This document shows, piece by piece, positions 1 to 12,063 of a DNA stretch of 64,000 bases. Every line of letters begins with the position of its first letter. Position 1 is the first letter of the stretch. Both the position numbers and the translations under genes were made by a program. The notes under the pieces were generated by a model. It made no database searches. It saw nothing but the letters and a program-made list of their open reading frames with translations, and was not told the origin of the DNA. Source of the stretch: Apis mellifera (taxonomy: Eukaryota; Arthropoda; Insecta; Hymenoptera; Apidae); the NCBI RefSeq assembly GCF_003254395.2, contig NC_037645.1, positions 7,687,229 through 7,751,228 on the forward strand. The letters run 5' to 3'.

Positions 1-3000
1 GGCGGCGTAATGCCGCCTACGAACCCGGTCTGATCGATATCGTACGAGGTAGACGCGGTCCGTTGCTCCTCACCGTGTTCGAGACACTCTGGATCCCCGG
101 TACGACCACCACGTAGGAACGCAATCGCGTCGACAGAGATGGCGGCCTCGTTGATCCCGTGTATTACCTCGCCACGATTCCCGCCCTCGACGTCTTTGAT
201 CTCGACGTCTTCCTCCTTCTCTTCCACACCTTCTTGGATAATCTTCCGACCGTTGTTGTTGTTGTTAATCAGCAGTTGGCCGTTACTCGGATTAGTGGCT
301 AGGTTAGTGAGCAAGTCGAGCTTAACACCGATCAAACCAGCACCGCCAGCACCGCCACCGGGTATAGACGACAAGAGGTTACGCTTAGCTGGTGAAACCT
401 CGTCGATCCGATGGGCAGCACCGCGTTGCTGCTGCTGTTGGCGATGATGCCGGTTGTTCAGCTTGTTCTTGTCTTCGTCGTCCCCGTCGTCCTTGTCGTC
501 CTTGTCGTCGCGGTCGCGGTCACGGTCACGGTTGTTGTTGTTGTTATTGTTCGACCCATATCGAGCGGAATCGCACGTGTCCTCGGCACCGCTGCTGTTA
601 TTCCCATTATTGTTGTTGTTGTGTTGATCGTCGTCGGTGTTGTTCCCGTCCTCGTCCTCGTCGTCGTCGTCGTTGTCATCGTCGTCGTCGTCGTCATCGT
701 CGTCGTCGTCGTCGTCGTCCTCGTCGTCTAGGTCGCGGATCGTGGCGCGCTCGTTAATCGTTACCTCGCCAGGCGACGCGGCACTGTCCGCGCGTGCATG
801 CCCGCTGTTGAGCACCGTGCTGCTGGACAGTGGCCTTCTCTTCGACCTGGACCAGAGTGCACCACCAACGGCGCAGGAAGATGACGAGGAGGACGAGGAG
901 AGCGACGACTCTGGACGATGATCTCTGCCGGTACGTTCGACGGCTACGTCACGATCGTCACCACCGAACAACTCCGTCAACGACGAACCGGTCGAGTGGT
1001 GCTTCCACTGGTGGTGATGGTGATGATGATGGTGGATCCCACTGGTGCTGCCAGTGGTGCTGCTCGTTTGACGGATATTCGGTATGTAACCGGACGGCGA
1101 ATACCTGATCAAGTCCGCCGTTATTTCTAGCCTAGACGAGGATTCGGGGATCCCTCTGTCTCTGGACGAACCGCCGGCAGAGATGCTCGATGAGGACGAC
1201 GATGTAGACAAGCCGAATCTAGTGCCGCTGGTTCCGTTCGTCGTCACATTCGTGCCCGTACCACTACCGCTACCCGTACTGCTGTACGCCGACGACGAAA
1301 CTGACCTGCAAACGTTCAGTCAATGTGAATATTGCGAACATCCTTTTCATTCGGCTGGGCCAGCGGCCAAGGACTACCCTCTCTTTCTTCGAATTACGTA
1401 ATCACCGGCCAACACATCACGGGAAACACGTTCATAAACACACGCACGCACTAAACGAATAAGCAATTTTCTTTGTACGCGTGCGTATTAGTTACTAATT
1501 AATGATAAAAATAAAGAAGCGAATTTTATTAATCGCGAAAAATTTACTTTACTAAATTTTCTAAAATATAACTCTTCCTCTAAAAATCAAATGATCCTCG
1601 TTATTAAGGATGCAAAACTGTTTCAACAAGTTTCGAGTCTCGAGAAATGGGAAGATTGGGAAAATATAAAATGATCCACGAGTACGAAAATAATTCTCTC
1701 GCGTGGAATATAGAGGAGGGGAGGGGGAAAAAAAATCGATATATGAACGGATAGGTCGATGTCGCTGGCCTACATGCTGACCAGATCTTCTTCGAGGTTT
1801 GGAGGTTACTGAATCAGATACGTGGCACCGTTCGTGGATTTGGAAATAGTGTCGGGAACACGCACTAGATATTTAAAATATACACGCATCTTTCGCGCGC
1901 GCGCGCGCACGCGCGCGAGACACGTGCGCTAGATATCTGATTGCGGTAAAGTGAGACGAGATGTCGAAGAGAAAGTAAGTGTCTTTTCTCTTCTTTGTCT
2001 CGCCACACGTTGCACCAGAAGACAATTCGAAGCGAGGTCAAGGTCTTCCGCCACGCTTCCATCGTGTCAATCGCGATCAACCTGTGTATTTATATTTCAC
2101 GCGATTGTTTATCTCATTGTTTCGCGTCATGGGGATTGGACTTTGCCCTAGCTTCTGCATTTTTATATAGATTCGTTGTAACAATTTGAAAATTTTCTAC
2201 AAATATTTGTTGTAATATTAGATTTTTTTTTCTTTTCTTTCTTGCACTATTTTCTTATGCTTAATAATTAATAATGATTTATATTTTCATTTCTCTTGAT
2301 GAATGAACTTCCAATGTATCTATGAGATGAGAAGATATATTATATTCCATTAATCAATTTGATATTATGTGTTAGCAGATAAAACTTTGGAAATAGAAAT
2401 TGGAAAAGGAACTATATTCAATTTTAAGAATTTTTTAATCATTCCAAAATCAATCCAAATAACAAGTAATCATTTGCATTTTATGTGTTTTTTAGTTACA
2501 ATGTGATTAACAAATTTGAAGACTCTAATTTTATGTATGTATATATGTATACACACATTTAATGTTACATTAAAAAAGAAGGATAAATTTTTAGTTCAAA
2601 GAACAAACAAAATACATACTATCTTGCATCAGGGGCAAGTGGACAGACAAGATCCCGTGGAATTATATATAACTAGTTCTGAGACTGCCAATGCAAGTTT
2701 GTACCTATTTACCATCGACCTCGACCTTTGCCGTCAGCTCGACCATACCATAGAAATGGGGACTTATGTACCGCACCTCCCTAATTGGATCATTGTGACA
2801 CGGACAAAAGTAATTGACGCATTGTAAAAGGTGTTGTCGGAATACCTGTTGCCCACTGTATATGATATCTTTATAATACCATAACTATTTTATCTAAAGT
2901 CTTTAGTCTAGTCATATTCTATGCAACAGAAAAAACGTAATTGACACGAAGGTAGATAGAAAGGAAGATAGAAGATCTAGGGAATTTCACCATCGTCTCA

Positions 3001-5087
3001 TAATAATTACATGTATTCTTTGAGCAACAAGAGTTGATGTTGCTTTGAACGCTCTGCCGACAGCATACAATTACAGCACTCTCAGCAATCACCACCAGAT
3101 TCTTTTTTCCCTAACATTTGAAAATTTTCATTCTAAACGTGGCTATTAGTCATGCACCAAGCAGTAAGGATACAAATAATATTTGCGTTTAATATTTTAG
3201 TTAAAATATATGCAAAAAGTGATGATGCAGAAATAAAGCAGATCAATTTAAAATTTTAATTTAAATACATATCTATCTACGCATCTACATTCTTTTAGAA
3301 ATCTAAATAAAAAGGAACAATTTATGTTATTTTTGCATTATTTTATATAGATGTATTATTATGTTATGTAAAAATAGAATCTTTATGATATAGCAAGGTC
3401 ATAAGATTGCACGTTCTATATAACCAAGTGAGCACAATTGCACAAAAATTTGAAGAAAATTTTTAAATTTCATTCAATATAATTATTCAATTATATAATT
3501 ATTCATCGTGCAATATTGAAAATAAATAACAGAAAAATAAATAGTGAATTAATAGTGATAGATATTAATAAATTGATCAATTATTAAAAATAATATACAT
3601 ATATAATATACATATTTCAATGTTTTAGAAAGTAAATTAATAAAAACTTAGAGAAAATAAAAATCCAAAGCCTTAATTAAAGGCTACAGGTATAATTAGT
3701 TCAATATAAAAATGTTGTAAAATTTAAAATACATAAAAGAAAAAACTTAAACAAAATTATACTATATATTATTATTACTTGATTAATTTAGGATCATTCT
3801 CGTTATATTATCTCGATACTAGCACAAAAATAAATTTGAAAAAAGCAAATCGGCAGAGCGTTAAACCAAAGAGAGAGAGAGAGAGAGAGATAATTATTTA
3901 ATCAAATTGTAACTGGAAATGGGAGAAATCAAGGAAATATGTATAAAATCGATAAAAACTTATCGAGGCCTTCATCTTGTAGCTACTGATCCCGATTGCC
4001 TTTTTACCCCCTGTTTATGGGGATTGCTCACCTTGTGGGTGAGCAGCGAGACCGGTTGTATTCCGATAAGTAACTCCTTCGGATGCTCGTACCCGTTGAT
4101 GAGTAGAAACTGTAGGGCCGATCGAGTATCAACCATTTAATTAACAATTCTTTTATCTCGTTATATTGTATCAGGAAATTCAGGATCGGCAGCACGTAAT
4201 TATGGTGATTATGAAATTTAATTTTAATTTTTATATATGATATATAAAATGTGATATATAATGACCTTGGTGTAATCAATCAGTTTTTTAAAATTATTCA
4301 AGAATAATAAAGAAAATAATCTTAATGATCCAAAGAGACAAAATAATTGAGAAGAAGAATAATTGAGGGAAGTACATTCATCCATGAATGGACGGAGTAT
4401 CGACGGTAATAAAATGTCTTCTTCTTCAACCAACTTTCCTCTTTATTAGACTTCTTTCAATTTTCATCTTTTCAGTATCAATATTCCACATGTTCACCGA
4501 AAGAACCAACCCTTTGCGCACATATCTTAAACAAATACGATTAATATACTTTCATACCGATAAATCGGATAATAATAAAACAGATAATAGGAAAATATTT
4601 TGAGGCGCGTATGATTATTTAAAATTAATAGGGTCAACAAAGGGTTAGACATCTTTGTTCCTAAATTCCAACCAAATTGCACGTGATTGCCGATCCCTGG
4701 AATCCATTAACAGAATCCTGAACAGGGGGAGGGGGGGACACACATGGAGAAGAAAGAATTTTTTCGAAAGAAACGATAAGAAACTCACCTGCCTGATGGG
4801 CAGTAGGATCGCCTGTACTCGGTCGTATAGTTCGAACGAAAGCCCGAGCTGCCCGACGACGATGACGTCGACGACGATGTCGAGTAGAAATTTGTTGGTC
4901 GATCTAAGATCGACGAGGAAGCAGTAGATCTGTAGGTGTTCAGCTTCGAGGTGGAGGTGCCAATAGCGGAACTGTTGTTGCCGCTGTTATTGCTGGAACA
5001 TCGTCTGCTAGGAGAATGCGGTGCCATTGGACTGGTGCTGTACGAAACTGCTACGGCGCCCGCCTGGCCCCCACGGTGATACGACAT
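1..5087 (-). CDS. Unrecognised Ser/Asp/Asn-rich, mostly disordered protein (3' end outside window)
   Basis: I do not recognise this protein. Three coding exons are supported on the minus strand: 5087-4789 (ATG at 5087, starts MSYHRGG), 4109-4032 and 1305-1 (continues off the window). Donors are GTGAGT (after 4789) and GTGAGC (after 4032); acceptors end CCCTACAG and TTTGCAG. All junctions are phase 2 and the frame stays open, giving about 560 visible residues. Exons 1-2 are Ser/Tyr/Arg-rich and carry a related motif twice (NYTTEYRRSYC and SYLSEYNRSRC). Exon 3 has Gly/Ser/Thr-rich sequence, a His-rich run at about 1013-1032, a run of 15 Asp at about 670-715, Asn runs, an Arg-Asp repeat and a short Gln run, then a more ordinary segment at about 1-350 (includes GLIGVKLDLLTNLATNP). 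Coding DNA here is far more GC-rich than in neighbouring genes. Low complexity prevents family assignment; any folded domain probably lies beyond the window. I am confident that it is coding, not of its function. Confidence 0.75.
1306..4031 (-). other. Intron 2 of the Ser/Asp/Asn-rich gene
   Basis: AT-rich intron. It holds an alternating C-G/G-C run at 1894-1917, a GA repeat at about 3871-3890, and two islands of more complex sequence at about 2630-2840 and 3030-3115. I see no open frame in the islands with splice sites in the right phase, so they are described as possible conserved non-coding DNA only. Confidence 0.5.
1894..1917. repeat. Alternating CG/GC purine-pyrimidine tract
   Basis: Nearly perfect alternation of C and G with one A, in AT-rich surroundings. 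Sequences of this kind can form Z-DNA; function here is unknown. Confidence 0.85.
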
Positions 5088-5156
5088 TGCACCCGGGTCT
5101 CACCAGTCTCACAATCTCTCTCTTTTTCTCTCTTTCTTTCTTCTATAGAAACCCCT
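5088..5156 (-). other. Probable 5' UTR part of the first coding exon, Ser/Asp/Asn-rich gene
   Basis: On the minus strand, a branch-like CTGAC followed by a pyrimidine-containing tract and TTGGAATTCAG forms a plausible acceptor just upstream of 5156. Between it and the ATG at 5087 the sequence is purine-rich UTR. This would join the exon to a 5' exon ending at 9415. Confidence 0.35.
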
Positions 5157-6280
5157 TCCTGAATTCCAACACAATGTAAGAGAGATTGGTCAGTTTATCG
5201 ACTGAGATAATTTTTAAAGAATTTTCTAAAAATGCTGATATAATCTACGTAAGATATTCCGAAAATGTACGTCTGAGCTTTCCCGAGAAGAAATTATTTA
5301 AACCTGTTTTCATGATTCTAATGCTATTGTTAGGATGTTTTTTTTTCTTACCGAAAGATAATGTAGTTACCGATTGATGATTACTCGAGTACTTTGAGGA
5401 GGATTTAAGAGAGAAGCACTTGATAAGTATAAATTCTGCATAACCAACTTAAACATGATAATAAAATATTGAATGATTTGAAACAGTTGAGAGATGAATT
5501 AAATTTACTATTGATTTCTATCAAGATCGATTGCTAAATTTGTAAATAGACTTTGTTATTTGAATATACGAAGAAACTGGTGTAACTTCATAATATCATA
5601 AAATATCAGCCACTTGAGAACATTAGGTAAGAAGACTTTTGAAAGAATTAAGCAATAAAAATATCTCTCGAAATACAACAAACTTGAATCTAATAAAATG
5701 TGATTTGTATAACAATAAAATGATGATTCAAAAAATCTAAATAACATGAAAATAAAATTATCGGACTTTTTCCATTTTCAAAATTCAATCACGCTTTAAT
5801 CTTCATATTTCACTTCAAACATATGAATTAAAATAATCCTATAATTCAAATGATACATATTACAAATATAATTATATCAAAACTTAAATCGATAAGTGAT
5901 TCTCTGTTCTTTTCAAAAGAACAAAGGAAATACAATGATTTTCAGCTTCTGCGTCAACCTTGCATTTTCTGCGAGTTACTTCGCTTTGTCCCTTTTTTTT
6001 TTTCTCTATAGAAGAATCTATCTGGTGCTCACAAAAAAATAACGAATCTTCATGTGACGTTGGAAACGGAAACCGCATTGCGTTATGCGATCAACCGAAT
6101 ATCGATCCGCTTAGTCTTCGTGTAGAATAAATTACAAAGGGAAGAAGGAATATTACCGTCGATACTCCAACTGTCAAATTCCGCAAAGAAGAATGAGAAT
6201 ACAAAATGAAGAAATGCCAGAGGTTACTGGGTCGTGCTAAAAAAAGCAGACTGACCTTGAGCTGATAAAAAAAAAAAAAA

Positions 6281-6306
6281 GAAGAAGAAGAAGAAGAAGA
6301 AGAAGA
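6281..6306. repeat. (GAA)n microsatellite
   Basis: GAA/AAG triplets following a poly-A run, in non-coding DNA. Confidence 0.9.
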
Positions 6307-7229
6307 AAGGTTAACTACGCGTTCTGCTTTGAACGAGTATTATTGTTTTAACTATGTTATACACTGACCAAGTTAATTCATAAAAAACTTAATAAATTAT
6401 TAGCACACAATAGTGAAAAATCGTACAAAAATAACACAATATATAAATATTATATATTTTAATTATTCAATGTTTTATTTTTATGTTCTACAGTAATATA
6501 ATATTGTTAATTTCTTTTCTTTCAATTGCTCTAAAAATCGATTTTTTTTAAATTTATATTAATTACATTTATGTAAATTTTAAATAAAAAATTCGAATAA
6601 AAAATAAAATTAAAATAACTATGCATGAGATGGAAAATGAAACAATATCATACAAATATATAATAATTGATGGATTTATTGAATTAATCAATTAACGAAA
6701 ATAGATTCCGATGATTTTAAATTTAATCGAAATATTATGGTTAGCAATTTTTTTTAAGTGAAGTAAAAGAATAAATGATCATTGTTAAAAAAATTTTTAA
6801 AAAATAGGTTGCAATTTGATATTATACATCTTATCTCATTATAAAATAACAGTTTAAGAAAAGGAAACTACATTACCAGCGCATGTTAAGTAAATCCTAT
6901 TTTAAATATATTACTTGTAAAATGTATAGGATTTTTTTATCACAATATTTAATTGAACTAATTATAATTTTATTTTTAAAATTAATGGTGGCACAAAAAT
7001 CGCGCGTGCATCGTTCAGGAAAAGAATCCAAATCTTTGCCAAATATCTAGCATCAAGAAAGCAGTCACATTTTTTCCTCGATTTTGGCAAGTATCCCAGT
7101 TTTCACCGGAATACATCAGACGCGCAAAACCAATATGAGAAACGTCTTAAATTTCCTTGAAGTATAACAAGTAAAATTATTTACTTTCTGTTAAATCCTC
7201 CTATTAAATCATAGAATATGTTTATAATA

Positions 7230-7235
<6 letters not shown>

Positions 7236-7275
<40 letters not shown>
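7236..7275. repeat. (TA)n microsatellite
   Basis: Uninterrupted alternating TA, about 40 nt. Confidence 0.95.
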
Positions 7276-7278
<3 letters not shown>

Positions 7279-8371
7279 ATATAATAACTAAATAACAAAT
7301 TTATTTTTAATTTTTAGAAAATAAAATGAAAGAAAAAAATTATTGCGTATGTAAACTATTTTGTGAAAAAATTATAACAAAGATATTATACGGGTCATCT
7401 TTTACGTTTCGCAAAGTCAATAACGCAGTTACATAATCACATAAAGAGCACAATTGGAAATTATGTAACTAATCTTATGATACGAACACGCTAGTAAATT
7501 CGCGAAGCATATGATTTTATTAATTATATTCAATATCTTCAAATATCCTTTATAAATTTTTAAAAATTTTTACAAGAGAAATATATTTCTTCAAAATAAT
7601 CAAGATTGATTAAAATTGATTTATATTTTTACTTCATAAATTATTATTTCTTAATTACATTTAAATATTTATGATATAGAATTTACAATAATAATTTTAA
7701 ATAATTTAAATTTAATTCAAAACGCAGATGACAGAATAAAATATTTTTTGCATTATTCGATCAATGGATCACGCCTATTACATCATGGGAATCAGTACAC
7801 GTGGATCCCTGGCAGAGCAGATTATACGTTTACGCAACGAAAACGCGGCGAAACATGTCTCTTAGCATTTTTAGCATTCAAATTATACGATGATAATGTC
7901 ATGCATTTATAAGTAATGTACAATAACACTATATTAATACTTTTTATTTTTTTCCCCCCTCCCATTTAAATTATAAATATAAAAAAAGAGTAAATAAAAG
8001 ACAAAAAACAAGTTCCTATTATTAGAGAAAAAAGATCAAAATATATTATTTTAGAATAATGAATTATCTTAAATCATCTTGTAATGAAAAGAAATATATT
8101 AAGAATCAAATGCCTCTTTTAAAATTCATGGTACACGAGATCAAGGAAATATATGGAAAATCTGAAAATAGATATATAACCAGACATTCGCACGTGGTGA
8201 TGCTTTTAGTTTGCGTACGTCTGCACTTGTAACATGATTAATAAGACCGATAGAATTCTCTTATGGTTTGTAATATATATACATATAAATATACATATAT
8301 ATATGTATATATATAATACACTATTCGTTGTATTTGTGAATGTGTAACGTGTTGCATTACATAAGATATAC

Positions 8372-8373
<2 letters not shown>

Positions 8374-8430
<57 letters not shown>
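8374..8430. repeat. (AT)n microsatellite, 57 nt
   Basis: Uninterrupted alternating AT within the putative first intron. Confidence 0.95.
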
Positions 8431-8435
<5 letters not shown>

Positions 8436-9414
8436 ACGGAAGAAATGACGTTTCTTCCGTAGAAGAGAAAAAAATCGTCCGATAAAAATCGATCATGTAA
8501 TTGAACTTTATAATTTTCCATATAAAGAGAAAAAGAAAAACAAAAGAGAAAGAAAAGAAATAATATAAGAAATAAGAATATCATTTGTTTATTATTTAAA
8601 TACGGGAATATGAAATGGAAATCGCCATCTTGCATTTCTTCTCGAAATTCTTTTTCGTATATCGATATTCATATATATTATCATGAATTAAATATAAAAA
8701 ATTAATAAACAATAAAAGAACTAAATTTAATAAATACAAGTTAAAATTCATTAATAAAACTAGATTTATAATTAAACTATTATGTAGTTTGAGTTTTATG
8801 TAGAGTTGAGTCACATACAAAAAATATTGTAATCGTATATTTTCTTTTTATCATATTTAATTCTTTTTTTAACTCAATTTTTTATATCATTTTGATAATC
8901 ATGTGAATTTTAAAAATTAAAATTCAAAATTTCTCGATAGAATTCAAAGTATGTAATTTGAAAATTTTATCATAATTCAATGTAAATAGCTTATTAATTC
9001 TTTTTTAACTATCATTATATATCACTTATTTCTATTCATTTTCTTTTTTTTTTTTGGAAAATATTTATAATAATTTTATTTCAAGATGATATCATACAAA
9101 ATATGCAGAAGCATTTTTGGATACTACTTTGAATATTTTTATCGAGCTGTTTCGATTTGTAACCTAACCCCGTATTCATGAGACCAAAATGTGAGAAAGT
9201 GAGAAAGAGATGGTCACAGAAAAGAAGGAAAAGAAAGGAGATAGATGTATGAGGAAAAAAGATAAAATGAGAGAAAAACGATAAGGAAAAGAAAGAGAAA
9301 GACACGTTTGAACAGTCTGGCATTTCTCATGTTCCAAAGTTAAAATCCACGATAAGTATATATAATCGTATTTCGTACATTTGAATCATTCAATAAAAAA
9401 TAAAAAATACTCAC

Positions 9415-9960
9415 GGCCTGATGCCTCTATATAAGTAGGTTTTCACTCGATTAATTCGTCCAAAGTGTACGTATAAACGATTTCACTAGGAAATGTCAGT
9501 GTTATGAACACTTTCGTGTTTCTTCGATCATGTCGTCGAGTACGCGAAGAATTTAGCTTACGTTTCTTGGTCGATTTTACGGAGATAAAAAGAGGAGAGG
9601 CGATGCGTCGCGATGCTTGTAAGCACGGGCCATCCCTCAGAACTGTCGATGACGTCACCGTAACGAATACTTGAAACTTTTGATGTGTCTGAGCTAAGGA
9701 ATTAATCGTATGACGCTCGGATAGCTTCGAGACACGATCGATTTACAACACGGTTTATGTCGATCACGTCACGATGGTTCTTACTGGATAAATCTCTAAC
9801 ATGATTCAGAACGACAGTTTCGCCGCCTCGGAGCTCTGGCTCGAGTTATTTACCTTTCTTTCAACACTTCCCTCTCGTGGCTTATCAAACACTTGCGACA
9901 CCACGAGATTATCACTACTGAATCGTTAACACAACGTGTGTGCAAACAATATGGCGATTA
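9415..9960 (-). promoter_or_regulatory. Putative first (non-coding) exon and promoter of the Ser/Asp/Asn-rich gene
   Basis: A GC-richer block ends on the minus strand with a strong donor, CAGGCC followed by GTGAGT (plus strand 9409-9414). It contains a consensus palindromic CRE, TGACGTCA, at 9650-9657, and another CACGTCAC site near 9766. The open frame through 9443-9658 lacks an ATG start and is treated as UTR. The transcription start is not visible; 9960 is only the approximate edge of the GC-rich block. The link to the gene below 5087 rests on matching donor and acceptor signals and on the absence of another gene between them. Confidence 0.35.
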
Positions 9961-10010
9961 CAAGGCTACCGATTTCCGCGTTGACAGTCATCGCTTTCGC
10001 GACTACCGCA

Positions 10011-10028
10011 TTCTGCGCTAGCGCAGAA
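10011..10028. promoter_or_regulatory. 18-bp perfect palindrome in GC-rich promoter region
   Basis: TTCTGCGCTAGCGCAGAA reads the same on both strands. Its core TGCGCTAGCGCA resembles an NRF-1-type site (YGCGCAYGCGCR) but differs at the central bases. It lies just upstream of the CpG-rich block that probably starts the minus-strand gene to the left. Confidence 0.35.
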
Positions 10029-10421
10029 GAAAATGCCGTTTTGTTTGCTAGGGAGGAATTTTGATACCAGTGCTGCCACGGCACAATTCGAATCACCAAT
10101 TACATTAATCCCGCGAATTTATTTGACATTTAATTTCACAGATTGAATAATTAAAATAATTAATTAATAATAATTAACAATTACATTATTATCAATTAAT
10201 AATTTATGTTTTTCATAATAATAATTAATAATAATATTTTTAAATAAAAAAAATAGTAATAAACTTTTAAAAAGTAAATGTAAATAATTTATAAAAATAT
10301 TAACCTTAAAATCAAATTTTCTTGAGTTTTGTACAACTAAATTTTCACTGACAATATAAAAAATATATATCAAAATATTTAATTTATAATTTATGATTTA
10401 TAACTTATATTATTAAAGACA

Positions 10422-11906
10422 TCAAACATTTTTATTACATTGTTTTTCTACATATTCTGCAGCCATTTGTTGAACATGGTTTACACTCTCTTGAGTACCA
10501 TACTGTTCTTCAAAATTAATAAATTTCTTGAATAAAATTTTCATTTTTCTTGGAGGTAGCGTTTGAATAACTGTTCTTTCAAGTACTCTCCTATAAAAGT
10601 TTATACAATATTTTTATATCATCATAAAATAAATATATTAATAAAATAAAAATAAAATAAAATTAAATTAAAAAAATAAAAAATTGATTGATATTAATAA
10701 AGATAAAATATTATTACCTTGCTATATCAATATCATTAGATTTAATTAAAGAATCAACATAGCAAGACCATATATCAACTCGTTTTGGATAGGAACTCAA
10801 AATTTGTTCAAACAATGTTTGTGACCTCTCTTTATCCCCAAATTTGTTTTCCATAATTGCAAATCTTACCATTAAGTTAACATCTACAAAATTAATATTG
10901 TATTATTGTTTTATTTTACTTTTTATCTAATAATATATTTATACATACGTTCAGATGCTGGTAAAGATTGCAATGCTCTTTGCATAATATGCCTTGATTT
11001 ATCTTTCAAACCAATTTTTAATAATGCTTCTCCACAGTTGATCCATATTTCAGGAATTTGTTTAAATTTTCCAATTATAGTATTAATTGTTTTTTCTAAT
11101 TCAATCTGTCTACCAGCTTCAACATGAACGATCAACATATGGGAATAAATCTTTAACGAATCATTACTTCTCACTGCTTCTTGAAAAACATCATTTAATG
11201 ATTCAGAAGTACCAAATTTAGATTCTAAATTCAACCAGGCATTCCAAACATTTAATTTTTCACTTTCTTCTCTGAAATTAATTGTCTTTACTGCTCTCCT
11301 TGCAACTGCTCTCGCTTTTTCAATTTCTGTTGTTTGTAAATAATATGCCATATATTGCAACCAAATTATTGAACTATTAGGTCTAGCTAAAACTAATCTG
11401 TCAAACTGATCTACAGAATTTGGCAATTGGTTATTAGCTAATGCTTCTTCCCTTTGGCGAATTTCACGTTCTCTTTGCTTTTCTTGTTCTCTACGTTCAA
11501 TAGTATTTAATTTCTTGCTTTTCTGTTTTGATTTTTGCTCTATTTCATCTTCACTGTCACTGGATGATCCCTTAGTTTCACAAAAACTTAAGGTAGGTAT
11601 TTCATTCCAAAAAAAACCACATTCAGATAATCTTGACTTATTCTCAGTACTATTATAATTATTAACATTATTAAATGTATTTTTTATATCATATATAATA
11701 GGTTTAACATTTTTTTTTGATTTAATTTTTTTTAACATTTCTTCTTTTTTTTGATCAACATATAATGTGTTTAATTTTTTTTTTAAATTTTTCCTTGGTT
11801 TTTTTTTGTTTAGAAATTTCATCTTTGGAACTATTTTTTCTTTTTTATTTTTTTTTACAGTTTTTATTTTTTTGGTTATCATATTTTCTTTTTTTAAATT
11901 ATTCAT
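10422..11906 (-). CDS. Stand-alone HAT-repeat protein matching the C-terminal region of RRP5/PDCD11
   Basis: Three exons: 11906-10949, 10883-10718 and 10590-10422, phases closing exactly, 430 residues. Residues 1 to about 115 are Lys-rich. A short linker follows with the RRP5-like stretch GFFWNEIPTL and an acidic SSSDSEDE. From about residue 160 come HAT/TPR-like helical repeats with close similarity to PDCD11 (SSIIWLQYMAYYLQTTEIEK, ARAVARRAVKTINFREE, SSYPKRVDIWS, LPPRKMKILFKKF). The family acts in 18S and 5.8S/25-28S pre-rRNA processing in the nucleolus; HAT repeats bind partners in early pre-ribosomes. Full-length RRP5 carries a dozen or so S1 RNA-binding domains before this region, and none is visible upstream: another gene ends at 12484. 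The start at 11906 is the first ATG after an upstream acceptor (TATATTTTAG at 11927). Either a naturally split RRP5 or a partial copy. Confidence 0.85.
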
Positions 11907-12016
11907 TCTTTTTTTATAATGTTTCACTAAAATATAATGAATATTTAATGGATTTTTGTATATTATAATTGAATATATTGAATTTATAATAAATATTTTT
12001 GTATAATTATATTTAC

Positions 12017-12063
12017 CAAATTTGATGATTCCTCAACGTGTGTCGAAAATTGATTAATATTAT
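12017..12063 (-). other. Putative 5' UTR exon of the RRP5-tail gene
   Basis: On the minus strand, TATTTTACAG precedes a 47-nt segment that ends at a GTAAAT donor. All frames of this segment joined to the exon at 11926 meet stops or lack an ATG, so it would be untranslated, which supports translation starting at 11906 rather than continuation from upstream coding exons. Confidence 0.35.

Larger units (their letters stand above)
5157..9414 (-). other. Large putative intron 1 with non-coding islands
   Basis: About 4.3 kb of very AT-rich DNA with no supported gene. It holds a GAA repeat (about 6281-6306), TA repeats at 7236-7275 and 8374-8430, and several less AT-rich islands (about 6990-7130, 7385-7500, 7760-7870, 8180-8240) that could be enhancers within the first intron. 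No coding exon could be placed. Confidence 0.35.

Noticed and set aside
411..731. Forward-strand poly-Val/Ser open frames over the left-edge repeats
   Set aside because: They are shadows of the Asp/Asn codon repeats read on the minus strand, where the long frame joins two upstream exons in matching phase.
8357..8635. Frame ending in a Tyr-Ile repeat
   Set aside because: Arises from the (AT)n microsatellite.
9443..9658. Minus-strand open frame in the GC-rich block
   Set aside because: No ATG at its start and no family resemblance; the block behaves like a 5' UTR ending in a donor.
12017..12063. Coding exon linking the RRP5 tail to upstream sequence
   Set aside because: Every frame through this 47-nt segment fails when joined to the next exon, so it cannot carry S1-domain coding sequence.
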